Source: Ezakiella massiliensis (GTDB taxonomy: Bacteria > Bacillota > Clostridia > Tissierellales > Peptoniphilaceae). From it: a stretch of 64,000 bases of DNA. Shown one piece after another: positions 34,638 through 43,640 of this stretch. The DNA lies in contig NZ_LT635475.1 of assembly GCF_900120165.1 (NCBI RefSeq), forward strand, positions 682,001-746,000. Direction: 5' to 3'. The number at the start of each line of letters is the position of its first letter. Position 1 is the stretch's first letter. The translations under genes and the position numbers were made by a program. Below the pieces are notes generated by a model. It saw nothing but the letters and a program-made list of their open reading frames with translations, was not told the DNA's origin and did not search any database.

Positions 34638-35367
34638 ATTTTTCACCAAAGATTTTATATAAATATTTAGCCAGGGTTTCAAAGGCAAAGGACAAAATGA
34701 TTATTATAAAAGTCACAGCGAGAAGGTCGGCCATCTCAAAAGATAGCTTGGCCATATAAAGTAAATCGCCCAAGCCCCCTGCCGCCCCAGCAATAACCTC
34801 TGCTGTCGCCCCCGCCTTAAAGGCCAGGCCAAAGGCAATTGTAAGCGCAAACAAAATCGACTTTATAATGGCAGGTAGCTCGATGTATTCAAAAATTTTT
34901 GACGATTTTAAATCAAAGATCTCCGCCAACTCAATTTTTTCTTTTGGGATTGACTTTAGTCCATTTAAAACATTTTCATAAATAATAGGAAAGCATACAA
35001 AAAATATAACAATCATTGAGAGGACGTTTTTGTTGGTAAAAAACAAAACAATTAAGACCATGCTAATCGCAGGAATCGCCCTCATAAAGGACAAGAGGGG
35101 AGATAAATAATCTTCCAAAGAAAATTTGTAGGAAATGTAGGCCAAAAGGCTTGCTGAAATTAAAGAATAAAAAATTCCCAGAAGCACCCTATAAGTCGTT
35201 GTCAGGATAGGATTTACCAGCATAGTCTCCTTGGCCATAAAAGCTATTCTTTGACCCACCCTATAAATTGATGGCAAAATTATTTCATCATCAATAAGAA
35301 GAGCCGCTATAGCCCATATACTTACAAGGCCTGCGGCTCCTATTATTTTTTTTATATTCTTACTCAT
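34630..35367 (-). CDS. NitT/TauT-type ABC transporter permease
   Basis: This 245-residue permease has six likely helices and the BPD_transp_1 fold. The EAA-like loop reads NGLKSIPKEKIELAEIFDL, and the following GLAFKAGATAEVIAG is typical of SsuC/TauC/ThiX permeases. I start at MSKNIKKIIG; the ATG overlaps the binding-protein stop by 8 bases. It forms an importer with the ATPase downstream and the binding protein upstream. Sulfonate, nitrate or pyrimidine cargo cannot be separated by sequence. Confidence 0.87.
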   Translation of the reverse strand: MSKNIKKIIGAAGLVSIWAIAALLIDDEIILPSIYRVGQRIAFMAKETMLVNPILTTTYRVLLGIFYSLISASLLAYISYKFSLEDYLSPLLSFMRAIPAISMVLIVLFFTNKNVLSMIVIFFVCFPIIYENVLNGLKSIPKEKIELAEIFDLKSSKIFEYIELPAIIKSILFALTIAFGLAFKAGATAEVIAGAAGGLGDLLYMAKLSFEMADLLAVTFIIIILSFAFETLAKYLYKIFGEKYA

Positions 35368-36748
35368 GTATAGGTAATTTTCCGCCAATTAATTCTGCGT
35401 TATTTTCTAGCAAGATTGAGAAGAAATCATCAAGAGCCTTGGTTAAATCTTTTCCTTGTAGGTCTATATATTTGATTTTTCCTAGGGCTTTTTCAGCAAT
35501 TGGAGCCTTGAGTCCCATAATTTCTTCAATTGTTTTGGAGTAATCCTTTGGACCTGCAAGTAGTTTATCTACCCCATCCTTGTAGGCCTTAACAAATGCG
35601 TCAACAGCATCTTGTTTTTCCTTATATACTGGTTCTTTAACAACTACAAGAGCTGTGATAATTTCTGGTAATTTTTTATCCTTCCATTCCTTGTCAATAT
35701 CCAAAGCGGATTTTAATCCCTTAATCTTAGCTGGTAAAACCGTCGCAAATGGCTGAGGAACCAAAACATAAGCTTCCTTGTTTTTCTTTAGAATTGGAGC
35801 TGCTTCCTCTGGGCTACCCAAATAAATTAAATTGATATCCTTAATTGTTAAGCCGTTCACTTCCAAAAGCTTTCTCAAAATGATTTCAGGAATAGCTCCC
35901 CTGCCCATAATGGCCAGGGTTTTACCCTTAAGCTCTTCAACTGATTTCAATTCATTCATGCCAAGTAAGTCTACAACAAGACCCGCATTTGAAGACAAGG
36001 CCTTTATGTTTTCTCCAGAATTTCTGAGCTTAGCATATAAATTTGATGGGATAATATAAATATCACCTTGATTTTTCTTAAGGGCTGCGATCTGCTCTTG
36101 AATAGATGCAGAAATAATTAAATTTTCTCCCAAGACATCCTTTAAAGGAGCCAGACTCATAGCTGTTGGCCCATTCATAGCCAAAACTTTTAGAGCTTTA
36201 ATTTGCTCAGTCTTATCATCTGCTTTTTTCTCTGTCATTTCTTCTTTTTTGTTTTTGTCAGACTTGGTATTTACAATAATATCTTGTGTTTTCTTGTCAT
36301 AGCCAACTTCAAAGCCAATATATTTTCCCAGGTCCTGCAACTTTACATAATTATTTTGTTTGATAAGGGCAGCATCCAAGTCGACAAGTTTCTCTGCTAC
36401 CCCGTTGTCAAAGAGAACCTTGTTGGTTACCATACTAGCTCTTAGCTTTTCATCTTTTGCCCCTTGTAGGTCTGTTGACAATTTTTTATAGGATTCATTA
36501 GTCTTAATTTTAATTTGACCTTTTTCGTATTCAACATTAAATTTCCTATCTGTGTTTGATAAAATTGCAGCCATGTCACGTAATTTAAAATAATTATTTC
36601 CTTCAATTAAATAACCTGCAATTTCAACTTTTTCTCCGTCAAGGATAAAGGCTTGGTAAGTGCTAACTGCTTCCTTGACTTCATCTGCCTTAAGGCAAAT
36701 TGTAAAAGCCATAAGCATGGCAATTATTAATAAAAATCTTTTTTTCAT
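35360..36748 (-). CDS. Substrate-binding protein with N-terminal copper-amine-oxidase-like stalk domain
   Basis: The 462-residue protein begins with a signal peptide (residues 1-21, no clear lipobox). Residues about 28-165 hold two repeats resembling the copper amine oxidase N-domain (GNNYFKLRDMAAILS and QNNYVKLQDLGKYIGF), a wall-associated stalk module. A Lys/Asp/Glu linker follows (165-187). Residues 190-462 resemble an NMT1/NitT-type periplasmic-binding fold (LKVLAMNGPTAMSLAPL, LKGKTLAIMGRGAIPEI). It leads the importer operon with its own promoter. The fusion is unusual and may replace the lipid anchor as a tether to the cell wall. Confidence 0.83.
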   Translation of the reverse strand: MKKRFLLIIAMLMAFTICLKADEVKEAVSTYQAFILDGEKVEIAGYLIEGNNYFKLRDMAAILSNTDRKFNVEYEKGQIKIKTNESYKKLSTDLQGAKDEKLRASMVTNKVLFDNGVAEKLVDLDAALIKQNNYVKLQDLGKYIGFEVGYDKKTQDIIVNTKSDKNKKEEMTEKKADDKTEQIKALKVLAMNGPTAMSLAPLKDVLGENLIISASIQEQIAALKKNQGDIYIIPSNLYAKLRNSGENIKALSSNAGLVVDLLGMNELKSVEELKGKTLAIMGRGAIPEIILRKLLEVNGLTIKDINLIYLGSPEEAAPILKKNKEAYVLVPQPFATVLPAKIKGLKSALDIDKEWKDKKLPEIITALVVVKEPVYKEKQDAVDAFVKAYKDGVDKLLAGPKDYSKTIEEIMGLKAPIAEKALGKIKYIDLQGKDLTKALDDFFSILLENNAELIGGKLPIHE

Positions 36749-36783
36749 TGTAAATCCTCCTTAAGAATTTATTGTATAGAATA

Positions 36784-36812
36784 ATTATAGACCATGGCCA
36801 TCAAAAAAGCAA
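36784..36812 (-). promoter_or_regulatory. Promoter of the NitT/TauT-type importer operon
   Basis: On the minus strand TTGCTT (36812-36807) and TATAAT (36789-36784) are 17 bases apart, about 36 bases before the start codon. Confidence 0.6.
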
Positions 36813-36846
36813 AGTAAAATGATAAGTTTTTTTATTTATATTTGAG

Positions 36847-36878
36847 GGTAAAAGTTTTTAATGATTGTACGTTTTACC
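36847..36878. promoter_or_regulatory. Inverted repeat abutting the hydrogenase -35 box (possible operator)
   Basis: GGTAAAA (36847-36853) and TTTTACC (36872-36878) form a 7-base inverted repeat with an 18-base spacer. The right arm touches the -35 box of the hydrogenase promoter. A regulator site is plausible; no known consensus is matched. Confidence 0.45.
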
Positions 36879-36907
36879 TTGACAAAGTGAGCAACTAATT
36901 ATATAAT
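36879..36907 (+). promoter_or_regulatory. Consensus promoter of the hydrogenase operon
   Basis: TTGACA (36879-36884) and TATAAT (36902-36907) are perfect boxes with exactly 17 bases between them, 33 bases before hydC. Strong expression is expected. Confidence 0.9.
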
Positions 36908-36940
36908 GTGATTAGGATTACATTTTGAAAGGAGATTTAA

Positions 36941-37435
36941 ATGAGTTTTTGTTTAAAAAAAGATAAGGACAAGTTTGTTGAATTCGATAAATTTGTCCAA
37001 AACAACAAGGATACTCCTGGTGCTATAATGCCGGTCCTCCAAGAGGCACAAAGAATTTTCGGCTACATACCAGAAGAAATCGTTGACTATATGGCCCTTG
37101 AACTTGAAAAACCTTCCAGTGAAATTTATGGGGTTGCAAGTTTTTATTCACAATTTACCTTTGAACCTAAGGGCAAACACGAAATTTGCGTTTGCATGGG
37201 CACAGCCTGCTATGTAAAGGGTGCTGACAAACTCCTAGATGAATTTTGCAAGACCCTTAACGTAAAAGCTGGTTCTACAACTGCTGATGGACTTTTCTCA
37301 ATTATAGAAACCAGATGTGTTGGCGAATGCGGCGACGCCCCTGTCGTTACAGTAGACGGCACAAACGTTCCATTTGTAGACACTAACAAGGTTCACCAAA
37401 TACTATTTGATGCGGAGGAAGGTGCAAATGAATAA
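36941..37435 (+). CDS. hydC: NuoE-like [2Fe-2S] subunit of NAD-linked hydrogenase
   Basis: This 164-residue protein has a thioredoxin-like [2Fe-2S] domain with four Cys in [11 protein letters not shown] (about 86-96) and RCVGECGD (about 125-132). It resembles HydC, HndA and NuoE and passes electrons within the complex. AAAGGAG precedes the ATG. It is the first gene of hydC-hydB-hydA and overlaps hydB by 8 bases. The set suggests a cytoplasmic trimeric, possibly electron-bifurcating, [FeFe] hydrogenase using NAD(P)H and ferredoxin. Confidence 0.92.
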   Translation: MSFCLKKDKDKFVEFDKFVQNNKDTPGAIMPVLQEAQRIFGYIPEEIVDYMALELEKPSSEIYGVASFYSQFTFEPKGKHEICVCMGTACYVKGADKLLDEFCKTLNVKAGSTTADGLFSIIETRCVGECGDAPVVTVDGTNVPFVDTNKVHQILFDAEEGANE

Positions 37436-39005
37436 AGAAAAATTATTATCTATAAAAAAGGAAACTCTTCCAAAGCTAATCGATAGACTGGATCCAGAAA
37501 AGTACATCGTCGATGGTGAAGACATTAAACTTAAAGGCGACTTTTATGAAAAGCAAAAAAGAATCGTACTTAGAAACTGTCAAGTAATCGACCCTAGATC
37601 AACTGAGGAGTACATAGCTCGCGATGGATATTTCGCCCTAGAAAAATGCCTAAACGAGTTAACTAAAGAAGAAATTATTAACGAAATAAAAAAATCCAAC
37701 TTGCGCGGACGCGGTGGTGCAGGTTTCCCTACAGGAAGAAAATGGGAAGCTGCTTTTGTTCAACCGGAAGGACAAAAATATATAATCTGCAACGCTGACG
37801 AAGGCGACCCAGGTGCCTTTATGGATAGGTCTGTACTGGAATACGATCCACACAGTGTCCTTGAAGGCATGGCCATTGCTGGCCTTTCCGTTGGGGCTGA
37901 CCATGGATTTATTTATGTACGCGCCGAATATCCAAAGGCAGTTGAAGCTTTGAAGCACGCAATTAAAGAAGCTGAAGAGATGAATCTCCTTGGCGACAAT
38001 ATTATGGGAAGTAATTTCTCATTTACTATTGAATTAAGACTCGGTGCCGGAGCCTTTGTTTGTGGTGAAGGTACTGCTCTTATGGAATCAATCGAAGGCA
38101 AACGCGGCATGCCTAGGAACAAAGAATTCCGCACAACTGAACGCGGACTTTGGGGCAAGCCAACCGTTATAAATAACGTAGAAACCTTTGCCAATATTGC
38201 ACAAATTATTAACAAGGGTGCAGATTGGTTTACATCAATTGGTACCAAGGATTCTCCAGGCACAAAGGTCTTTGCCCTTGTAGGTAAAATCAGCCACTCA
38301 GGCTTGGTTGAAGTTCCTATGGGTACAACAATAAATGAAATTGTTTACGACATTGGCCAAGGCATTCAAAATGGTAAAAAGGCCAAGGCAGTTCAAACTG
38401 GTGGACCATCTGGCGGATGTATCCCAACAGATTTATTTGATACCGGCTGCGATTTTGAATCGCTCAAGAAAATCGGATCGATCATGGGCTCTGGCGGTAT
38501 GGTTGTAATGGACGAAGACGATTGTATGGTCGACGTTGCCAGGTTTTTCTTGGAATTTTCCGTAGACGAATCATGCGGCAAGTGCACACCATGCAGGATC
38601 GGTAACAAGAGACTCTTTGAACTCCTCACAGATTTAACTGAAGGCAGGGGCGACGAAGAGACAATCAAGAAACTCGAAGAGCTTTCACATATTGTTGTCG
38701 ACACAAGTCTATGCGGTCTAGGCCAATCAAGTCCAAACCCAATTCTATCCACCATCAAATACTTTAAAGACGAATACAATGCCCACATTGGCGAAAATAA
38801 AACTTGTCCAGCCCACAGATGTAAGGGCCTCATGCACTACATGATCACCGACAAGTGTATTGGCTGCCGCAAGTGTGCGAGGGCCTGCCCTGTTTCATGT
38901 ATCGCAGGTGAAGCAAGGAAGAAGCACGTAATTAATCAAGACAAGTGCATTAAATGTGGCGAATGTATGGCTTCTTGTCCAGTAGATGCAATAGTATTCG
39001 AATAG
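37428..39005 (+). CDS. hydB: NuoF-like flavoprotein subunit of NAD-linked hydrogenase
   Basis: The 525-residue subunit carries the NADH/FMN sites ([15 protein letters not shown] near 93 and [13 protein letters not shown] near 120). A [4Fe-4S] site follows near 382 ([11 protein letters not shown]), and a C-terminal 2[4Fe-4S] ferredoxin domain with [12 protein letters not shown] and [12 protein letters not shown]. The start [11 protein letters not shown] follows GGAGG; the frame extends 7 codons upstream. The N-terminal thioredoxin-like [2Fe-2S] domain of Thermotoga HydB (about 100 residues) is missing: only about 45 residues without Cys precede the core. Confidence 0.93.
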   Translation: MNKEKLLSIKKETLPKLIDRLDPEKYIVDGEDIKLKGDFYEKQKRIVLRNCQVIDPRSTEEYIARDGYFALEKCLNELTKEEIINEIKKSNLRGRGGAGFPTGRKWEAAFVQPEGQKYIICNADEGDPGAFMDRSVLEYDPHSVLEGMAIAGLSVGADHGFIYVRAEYPKAVEALKHAIKEAEEMNLLGDNIMGSNFSFTIELRLGAGAFVCGEGTALMESIEGKRGMPRNKEFRTTERGLWGKPTVINNVETFANIAQIINKGADWFTSIGTKDSPGTKVFALVGKISHSGLVEVPMGTTINEIVYDIGQGIQNGKKAKAVQTGGPSGGCIPTDLFDTGCDFESLKKIGSIMGSGGMVVMDEDDCMVDVARFFLEFSVDESCGKCTPCRIGNKRLFELLTDLTEGRGDEETIKKLEELSHIVVDTSLCGLGQSSPNPILSTIKYFKDEYNAHIGENKTCPAHRCKGLMHYMITDKCIGCRKCARACPVSCIAGEARKKHVINQDKCIKCGECMASCPVDAIVFE

Positions 39006-39016
39006 GAGGTCAGTTA

Positions 39017-40747
39017 ATGATTAATTTTAAAATAAATGATATTGAGCTTTCAGTTCCAAAGGGAACGACAATCCTACAAGCTGCAAATCAAATAAATATA
39101 AAAATTCCAACTCTCTGTCACTTGGACTTACACGATATAAAGTTTTTAAATAAACTTGCATCCTGCAGGGTATGTGTTGTCGAAGACTTAAAGTCCGGCA
39201 AGATGTTCCCAGCTTGTGCAACTCCAGTTAAAGAGGGTATGGATATCAAAACCGATTCACCCCGCGCTGTTAAATCTAGGAGGGCCATTGTAGAACTACT
39301 GCTATCCGACCATCCAAATTCATGTTTAACATGTGCAAAAAACTTGGATTGTCAATTGCAATCCCTTGCCCACGATCTTGGCGTCCGCGAAATCCCATAC
39401 ACTGGTGAAATGCGTCAGCTGCCAATTGATAAGGACTCTTACTCAATTGTCCGCGATCCAAACAAGTGCATACTTTGCAGGCGTTGTGAAACCATGTGCA
39501 ATGAAGTGCAAACAGTCGGCGCCCTGGCAGAAGTCGGCCGCGGTTTTTACACCCACGTTGGCTCGACCTTTAACAGGTCTATGTTTGAAACCACTTGTAC
39601 CTTCTGCGGCCAATGCGTAAGCGTTTGCCCAACAGGAGCTCTGACTGAAGTTTCAAATGTAACAAAGGTTTGGGACGAATTAAATTCCGACAAACTGGTT
39701 GTCGTACAAACCGCTCCTGCAACCCGTGTTGCCATTGGAGAAATGTTTGGTATGGAGCCGGGCACTGTCGTTACAGGAAAAATGGTTGCAGCCCTTAAAA
39801 AACTCGGCTTTGATATGGTCTTTGATACCAACTTTGCAGCCGACCTTACAATAGTCGAAGAGGCAAACGAATTTGTTAATAGAATGAAAAATGACAAACT
39901 TCCAATTTTGACCTCCTGCTGCCCAGGCTGGGTTAACTTCATGGAACAACAATTCTCAGACATGATTGATATTCCAAGCTCATGCAAGAGCCCACACGAA
40001 ATGTTCGGGGCCGTTGCCAAATCATATTTATGCGAGAAGCTTAATGTAAAACCAGAAAATATGTGCGTAGTTTCAGTTATGCCATGCGTGGCCAAAAAAT
40101 TTGAATCAGCCCGTCCTGAACTTGAAAAAAATGGACACTCAGATGTTGATATAGTAATTACAACTCGTGAACTTGCAGCCATGATCAAAGAAGCTGGCAT
40201 AGACTTTGTTGGACTCGAAGACCAAGAGTTCGACAATCCGCTCGGCGAATCCACAGGTGCAGGTGCAATTTTCGGAGCCACAGGCGGAGTTATAGAAGCG
40301 ACAGTTAGGACTGCCTATGAAACCATCACTGGCCAAGAACTACAGGCACTTGAGTTTACAGCCCTCAGAGGCTTTGACGGCATCAAGGAAACCACAGTTA
40401 AAATTGGCGACCGCGACGTGAGAATTGCAGTTGCAAACGGACTGGGCAATACCAGAAAACTTTTAAACAAAGTTAGAAGCGGCGAAGAAAAATTTGACGC
40501 CATAGAAGTCATGGCCTGCCCAGGCGGATGCATTGGCGGCGGCGGACAGCCTTACCACCACGGAGACATCTCAGTTCTAAAGAGAAGGGCTGAAGGCATC
40601 TACTCAATTGACGAGGGCAAGCACTTGAGAAAATCTCACGAAAATCCACAAGTTAAAAAACTCTACGAAGACTATCTGGGAGAAGTTGGCGGCCCACTAG
40701 CCCACGAACTCCTCCACACCAGCTACGAAGCTAAACCAAAATTATAA
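39017..40747 (+). CDS. hydA: [FeFe] hydrogenase catalytic subunit
   Basis: This 576-residue enzyme is close in size and layout to clostridial CpI. It has an N-terminal [2Fe-2S] domain (Cys 34, 50, 53, 67), the His-Cys3 [4Fe-4S] motif (HPNSCLTCAKNLDC), then two [4Fe-4S] clusters (CILCRRCETMC and CTFCGQCVSVCP). H-cluster motifs are TSCCPGW near 299, MPCVAKK near 355 and MACPGGCIGGGGQP near 498. It makes or uses H2. The start follows AGGAGGT at 39004-39010, in the hydB stop. The H-cluster maturases HydE, HydF and HydG are not in the window. Confidence 0.97.
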   Translation: MINFKINDIELSVPKGTTILQAANQINIKIPTLCHLDLHDIKFLNKLASCRVCVVEDLKSGKMFPACATPVKEGMDIKTDSPRAVKSRRAIVELLLSDHPNSCLTCAKNLDCQLQSLAHDLGVREIPYTGEMRQLPIDKDSYSIVRDPNKCILCRRCETMCNEVQTVGALAEVGRGFYTHVGSTFNRSMFETTCTFCGQCVSVCPTGALTEVSNVTKVWDELNSDKLVVVQTAPATRVAIGEMFGMEPGTVVTGKMVAALKKLGFDMVFDTNFAADLTIVEEANEFVNRMKNDKLPILTSCCPGWVNFMEQQFSDMIDIPSSCKSPHEMFGAVAKSYLCEKLNVKPENMCVVSVMPCVAKKFESARPELEKNGHSDVDIVITTRELAAMIKEAGIDFVGLEDQEFDNPLGESTGAGAIFGATGGVIEATVRTAYETITGQELQALEFTALRGFDGIKETTVKIGDRDVRIAVANGLGNTRKLLNKVRSGEEKFDAIEVMACPGGCIGGGGQPYHHGDISVLKRRAEGIYSIDEGKHLRKSHENPQVKKLYEDYLGEVGGPLAHELLHTSYEAKPKL

Positions 40748-40774
40748 AAAATTATAAAATTAAATTCATAAAAA

Positions 40775-40816
40775 TAAAACCAAGGCAAGTGGAATCCTCC
40801 ACCCCTTGGTTTTTTG
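40775..40816 (+). terminator. Intrinsic terminator of the hydrogenase operon
   Basis: AAAACCAAGG and CCTTGGTTTT flank a smaller inner hairpin (GTGGA/TCCAC), followed by T residues. Confidence 0.87.
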
Positions 40817-40961
40817 TTGGCAAAAATTATTTGATTGTTATTTATCAATCACAAAAATTTTTTACATATAAATTCTAAGTCATGATTTTTTCTGCATTTA
40901 AATTTTACATGGTGATTTTTTCATTTACATTTTCATTACCAGACATTTTATAAATATAAAC

Positions 40962-41417
40962 CTACAAGACTTTTTTGACCATTATATATTCATCAGTCCT
41001 GTAGTCTTCAACAAAGCCGTTTTTTAAAAATAAGTTTATAGATGGATTGTCAATGGCAATATCATCATAAAGCTCTTTGACCCCCCTTGACTTGGCAGTC
41101 TCACAAAGACTTTTTAAAGCAAAGTCACCGTAGCCCTTGCCCCGGTATTTGGCATGGATAAGTATGGAGACCTTATTAATTTTATCTTCCTCATCATAGC
41201 GGTAAGACATGTCCCCAACAAAATTATCATCCTCGTCTTTAATATAGGCATAAAATTTGCTATCGTCAAACATATAGCGATTGTACCACTCTTCCCACTT
41301 GTCTTTTGGAAAGGGAATCGTACCACCGTAAGCGTGATTGTAGGACATGGTTGCCTGGTCTTCCATCATCTCTTGCCTAAACCATAGGTCATCCAATTTT
41401 GGTCTGTATATCTTCAT
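40962..41417 (-). CDS. GNAT family N-acetyltransferase
   Basis: The 151-residue protein has the GNAT fold, with the acetyl-CoA loop in KYRGKGYGDFALKSLC (about 90-105) and the final motif NPSINLFLKNGFVEDYR. The substrate is unknown. It follows the cupin gene by 14 bases and is probably cotranscribed with it. Confidence 0.85.
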   Translation of the reverse strand: MKIYRPKLDDLWFRQEMMEDQATMSYNHAYGGTIPFPKDKWEEWYNRYMFDDSKFYAYIKDEDDNFVGDMSYRYDEEDKINKVSILIHAKYRGKGYGDFALKSLCETAKSRGVKELYDDIAIDNPSINLFLKNGFVEDYRTDEYIMVKKVL

Positions 41418-41431
41418 AATCTTAACTCTGA

Positions 41432-42076
41432 TTATTTTACAAGTATCAGGGCCATTTTAAATTTCGTCACTGCTGTTACATTGTGACGGACGCCCTTAGG
41501 GAAAACAATTTGCTCTCCTGCCTTGATCCTGTGAATTTCATCTCCAACTTCCATGTCTGCTTCGCCTTCCAGGGCAAAGATAAGTGCATCGCCAGGTGCT
41601 GTGTGGGGAGTGAGTCCCTCTCCTGCGTCAAAAGCCATGAGCACTATCTTTAAATCATCGCGTGAGAACACATCGTAATTTGAAATGCCTCCGTCTAAAT
41701 AAGTGATTACATCCTTGAGCGAAAAAATTTGTCCCATATTTTCTAATTTTAACATCTTGTCCTCCTTTTTATTATAAGAAATTTCCAGCAAATAAGAATC
41801 CTCATCTGCATAAATCGCGTAGGAATTTAGGTCGCCAGAAAAAATCGCCTGGTCCTTCAATAGCTTTTGGTCGCCAATCCTAATAGACCCGTCCAAATTT
41901 ATATAAAGGCTCCTATTGTCATAAAGCTCCTCACTAATATCCGTCCCCTTGGCCAAGCCAAAGAGGTAAATATTTATATGGTCACTCTTTGATAGGCTCA
42001 GAGATAAAGTGTGGCCAGCCTTTATTGGCAAGAGGTCCTTATAAGAAAAAATTCCATTTTTATATCTGTCTTTCAT
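41432..42076 (-). CDS. Double-cupin domain protein
   Basis: The 214-residue protein has a degenerate N-terminal cupin (about 20-105) and a good C-terminal one (135-214), with GEGLTPHTAPGDALIFALEGEADMEVG and IVFPKGVRHNVTA. The second carries the His residues used for metal binding. Similar small cupins are found in anaerobes with unknown roles, some near redox or hydrogenase genes. The gene is transcribed away from the symporter gene. Confidence 0.8.
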   Translation of the reverse strand: MKDRYKNGIFSYKDLLPIKAGHTLSLSLSKSDHINIYLFGLAKGTDISEELYDNRSLYINLDGSIRIGDQKLLKDQAIFSGDLNSYAIYADEDSYLLEISYNKKEDKMLKLENMGQIFSLKDVITYLDGGISNYDVFSRDDLKIVLMAFDAGEGLTPHTAPGDALIFALEGEADMEVGDEIHRIKAGEQIVFPKGVRHNVTAVTKFKMALILVK

Positions 42077-42195
42077 ATTCCCTCCATTATTTTATTACCC
42101 ATTATTTCTAAAATTTATAAAGACCTATAGATAAAAACTATAAGAGAGCTTGGGCTTATTAGAAAACCTTATAAGGTGTTTTTATTTGCAAAAAC

Positions 42196-42226
42196 TTGTC
42201 ATTTATATCAAGCACTATGCTATAAT
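42196..42226 (+). promoter_or_regulatory. Likely promoter of the symporter/phosphoesterase operon
   Basis: TTGTCA (42196-42201) and TATAAT (42221-42226) are 19 bases apart; spacing is long but the -10 box is perfect. AGGAGG follows before the ATG at 42257. Confidence 0.5.
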
Positions 42227-42256
42227 AGACTCATAATAATATTTTAGGAGGTACTT

Positions 42257-43639
42257 ATGAGTACATGGATTTTTTTGGTTTTATATGCAATTTTAGTTTT
42301 TGTTATTTCACCAAAAACAGTTAACTTCGCTGGTTTTTTCCACGGCGTTGATGACAAGGGCAAGGAAACTTCTCTTGCAATGCTCACAGCCAGCACATTT
42401 ATCTCATGGATTTTTGCAAAATCCGTCACAAACGCAGCCAACCTTGGGGCAAAATATGGGATTGTAGGCGGTGTTGCCTACGGTGTTTACTGGCTCTGCA
42501 TCCCTCTGGGCGGGCTTATGATTTACCGCTTGAGAAAAAATTATCAAGCTAAGGGCCTGGTTCCCTTCCTCACACAAAATTATGGGGCTGCAGCTGCTGC
42601 ATTTTTCTCACTGGCAATTTTTATTAGGCTCTTTAACGAAGTTTGGTCAAACACAACAGTTGTTGGCGAATACTTTGGCGCCAGCGGATCAACATCTTTT
42701 ATAGTCGCTGCCATTCTCTTTACCGCAATTACTGCAATCTATTCGGTTAAGGGCGGCATGAGATCTGCAATTATTACAGACTTTGTGCAGACAATTATTT
42801 TTGTAATTTTTATCATCATTGCCCTTGGGGTTATACTGCCAAAGAGACCTTTTGGAGAATACCTATCAAGCGGCATTTGGACTTTGGAACACGGAGTTGA
42901 CTTGATTCTTGTATCCTTTATACAAATTTTCTCATATCCCTTCCACGACCCAGTTTTAACAGACAGGGCCTTCCTAACAGATGAAAAGAAAATGCTAAAG
43001 GCCTTCTTCATTTCAGGTATCGGTGGCTTTATTGTAATCGTTTTATTCTCACTGGTCGGCGTTTATTCTAAACTTGAGGGCCTGCCACTAACAAGCAATA
43101 TCCCAGTTCAAGTTGCCGGCCAAATCGGTCAGCTCATGCTTTTATTTATGTCAATCGTAATGATGACCTCTGCTGGTTCGACACTTGACTCTTCATTTTC
43201 AGCACTTTCAAAACTTTTGGCTGTGGACGTTCCACACTTTTTAAAAAGAGACATAAGCGAAGAAAAAGCCTTTAAGCTTGGCAAATTAATTATTATTTTG
43301 TTCGCAATTATTGGTAACATCCCAACTTTATTTGGCACAAATATCTTGGCTGCTACCACAATTTCCGGCACCATGGTCATCGGTCTGGCACCAATTTTCC
43401 TCTTGCACGGAATCTTTAAACCAACCAAGGCTGGCTTCCACCTTTCCTTCTGGTCTGGCATGATTATCGGTATCCTCTATACCTTTAAATTAATTCCAGA
43501 ATCCTTTGCCATTGGCACAGGCGATAGCGCCATGCTCCTTGGTGTAAACCTCTATGGTTCACTAATCTGCTTTGGCCTATATATACTAGCCAGCTTCATC
43601 TTCCCATCCACCTGCACAGATTGCTGCAAGGACCGCTAA
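42257..43639 (+). CDS. Sodium:solute symporter family (SSS) transporter
   Basis: The 460-residue protein has about 13 predicted helices with the LeuT/SSS fold. Marks include VKGGMRSAIITDFVQTIIF near 170-190, the family signature region, and SAGSTLDSSFSALSKLLAVD near 305-325, the Na+-site helix pattern. The tail CTDCCKDR is Cys rich. The substrate is unknown. The downstream gene starts one base after the stop, so the two are coupled. Confidence 0.88.
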   Translation: MSTWIFLVLYAILVFVISPKTVNFAGFFHGVDDKGKETSLAMLTASTFISWIFAKSVTNAANLGAKYGIVGGVAYGVYWLCIPLGGLMIYRLRKNYQAKGLVPFLTQNYGAAAAAFFSLAIFIRLFNEVWSNTTVVGEYFGASGSTSFIVAAILFTAITAIYSVKGGMRSAIITDFVQTIIFVIFIIIALGVILPKRPFGEYLSSGIWTLEHGVDLILVSFIQIFSYPFHDPVLTDRAFLTDEKKMLKAFFISGIGGFIVIVLFSLVGVYSKLEGLPLTSNIPVQVAGQIGQLMLLFMSIVMMTSAGSTLDSSFSALSKLLAVDVPHFLKRDISEEKAFKLGKLIIILFAIIGNIPTLFGTNILAATTISGTMVIGLAPIFLLHGIFKPTKAGFHLSFWSGMIIGILYTFKLIPESFAIGTGDSAMLLGVNLYGSLICFGLYILASFIFPSTCTDCCKDR

Positions 43640-43640
43640 G

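Noticed and set aside
39547..40281. Long antisense frame (244 codons) opposite hydA
   Set aside because: It mirrors a highly conserved hydrogenase gene; composition is Ser-rich shadow and there is no ribosome site.
40817..40961. AT-rich stretch with two imperfect repeats of a GATTTTTTC-type motif
   Set aside because: Similarity is low and explained by base composition; no gene or clear signal is seen.
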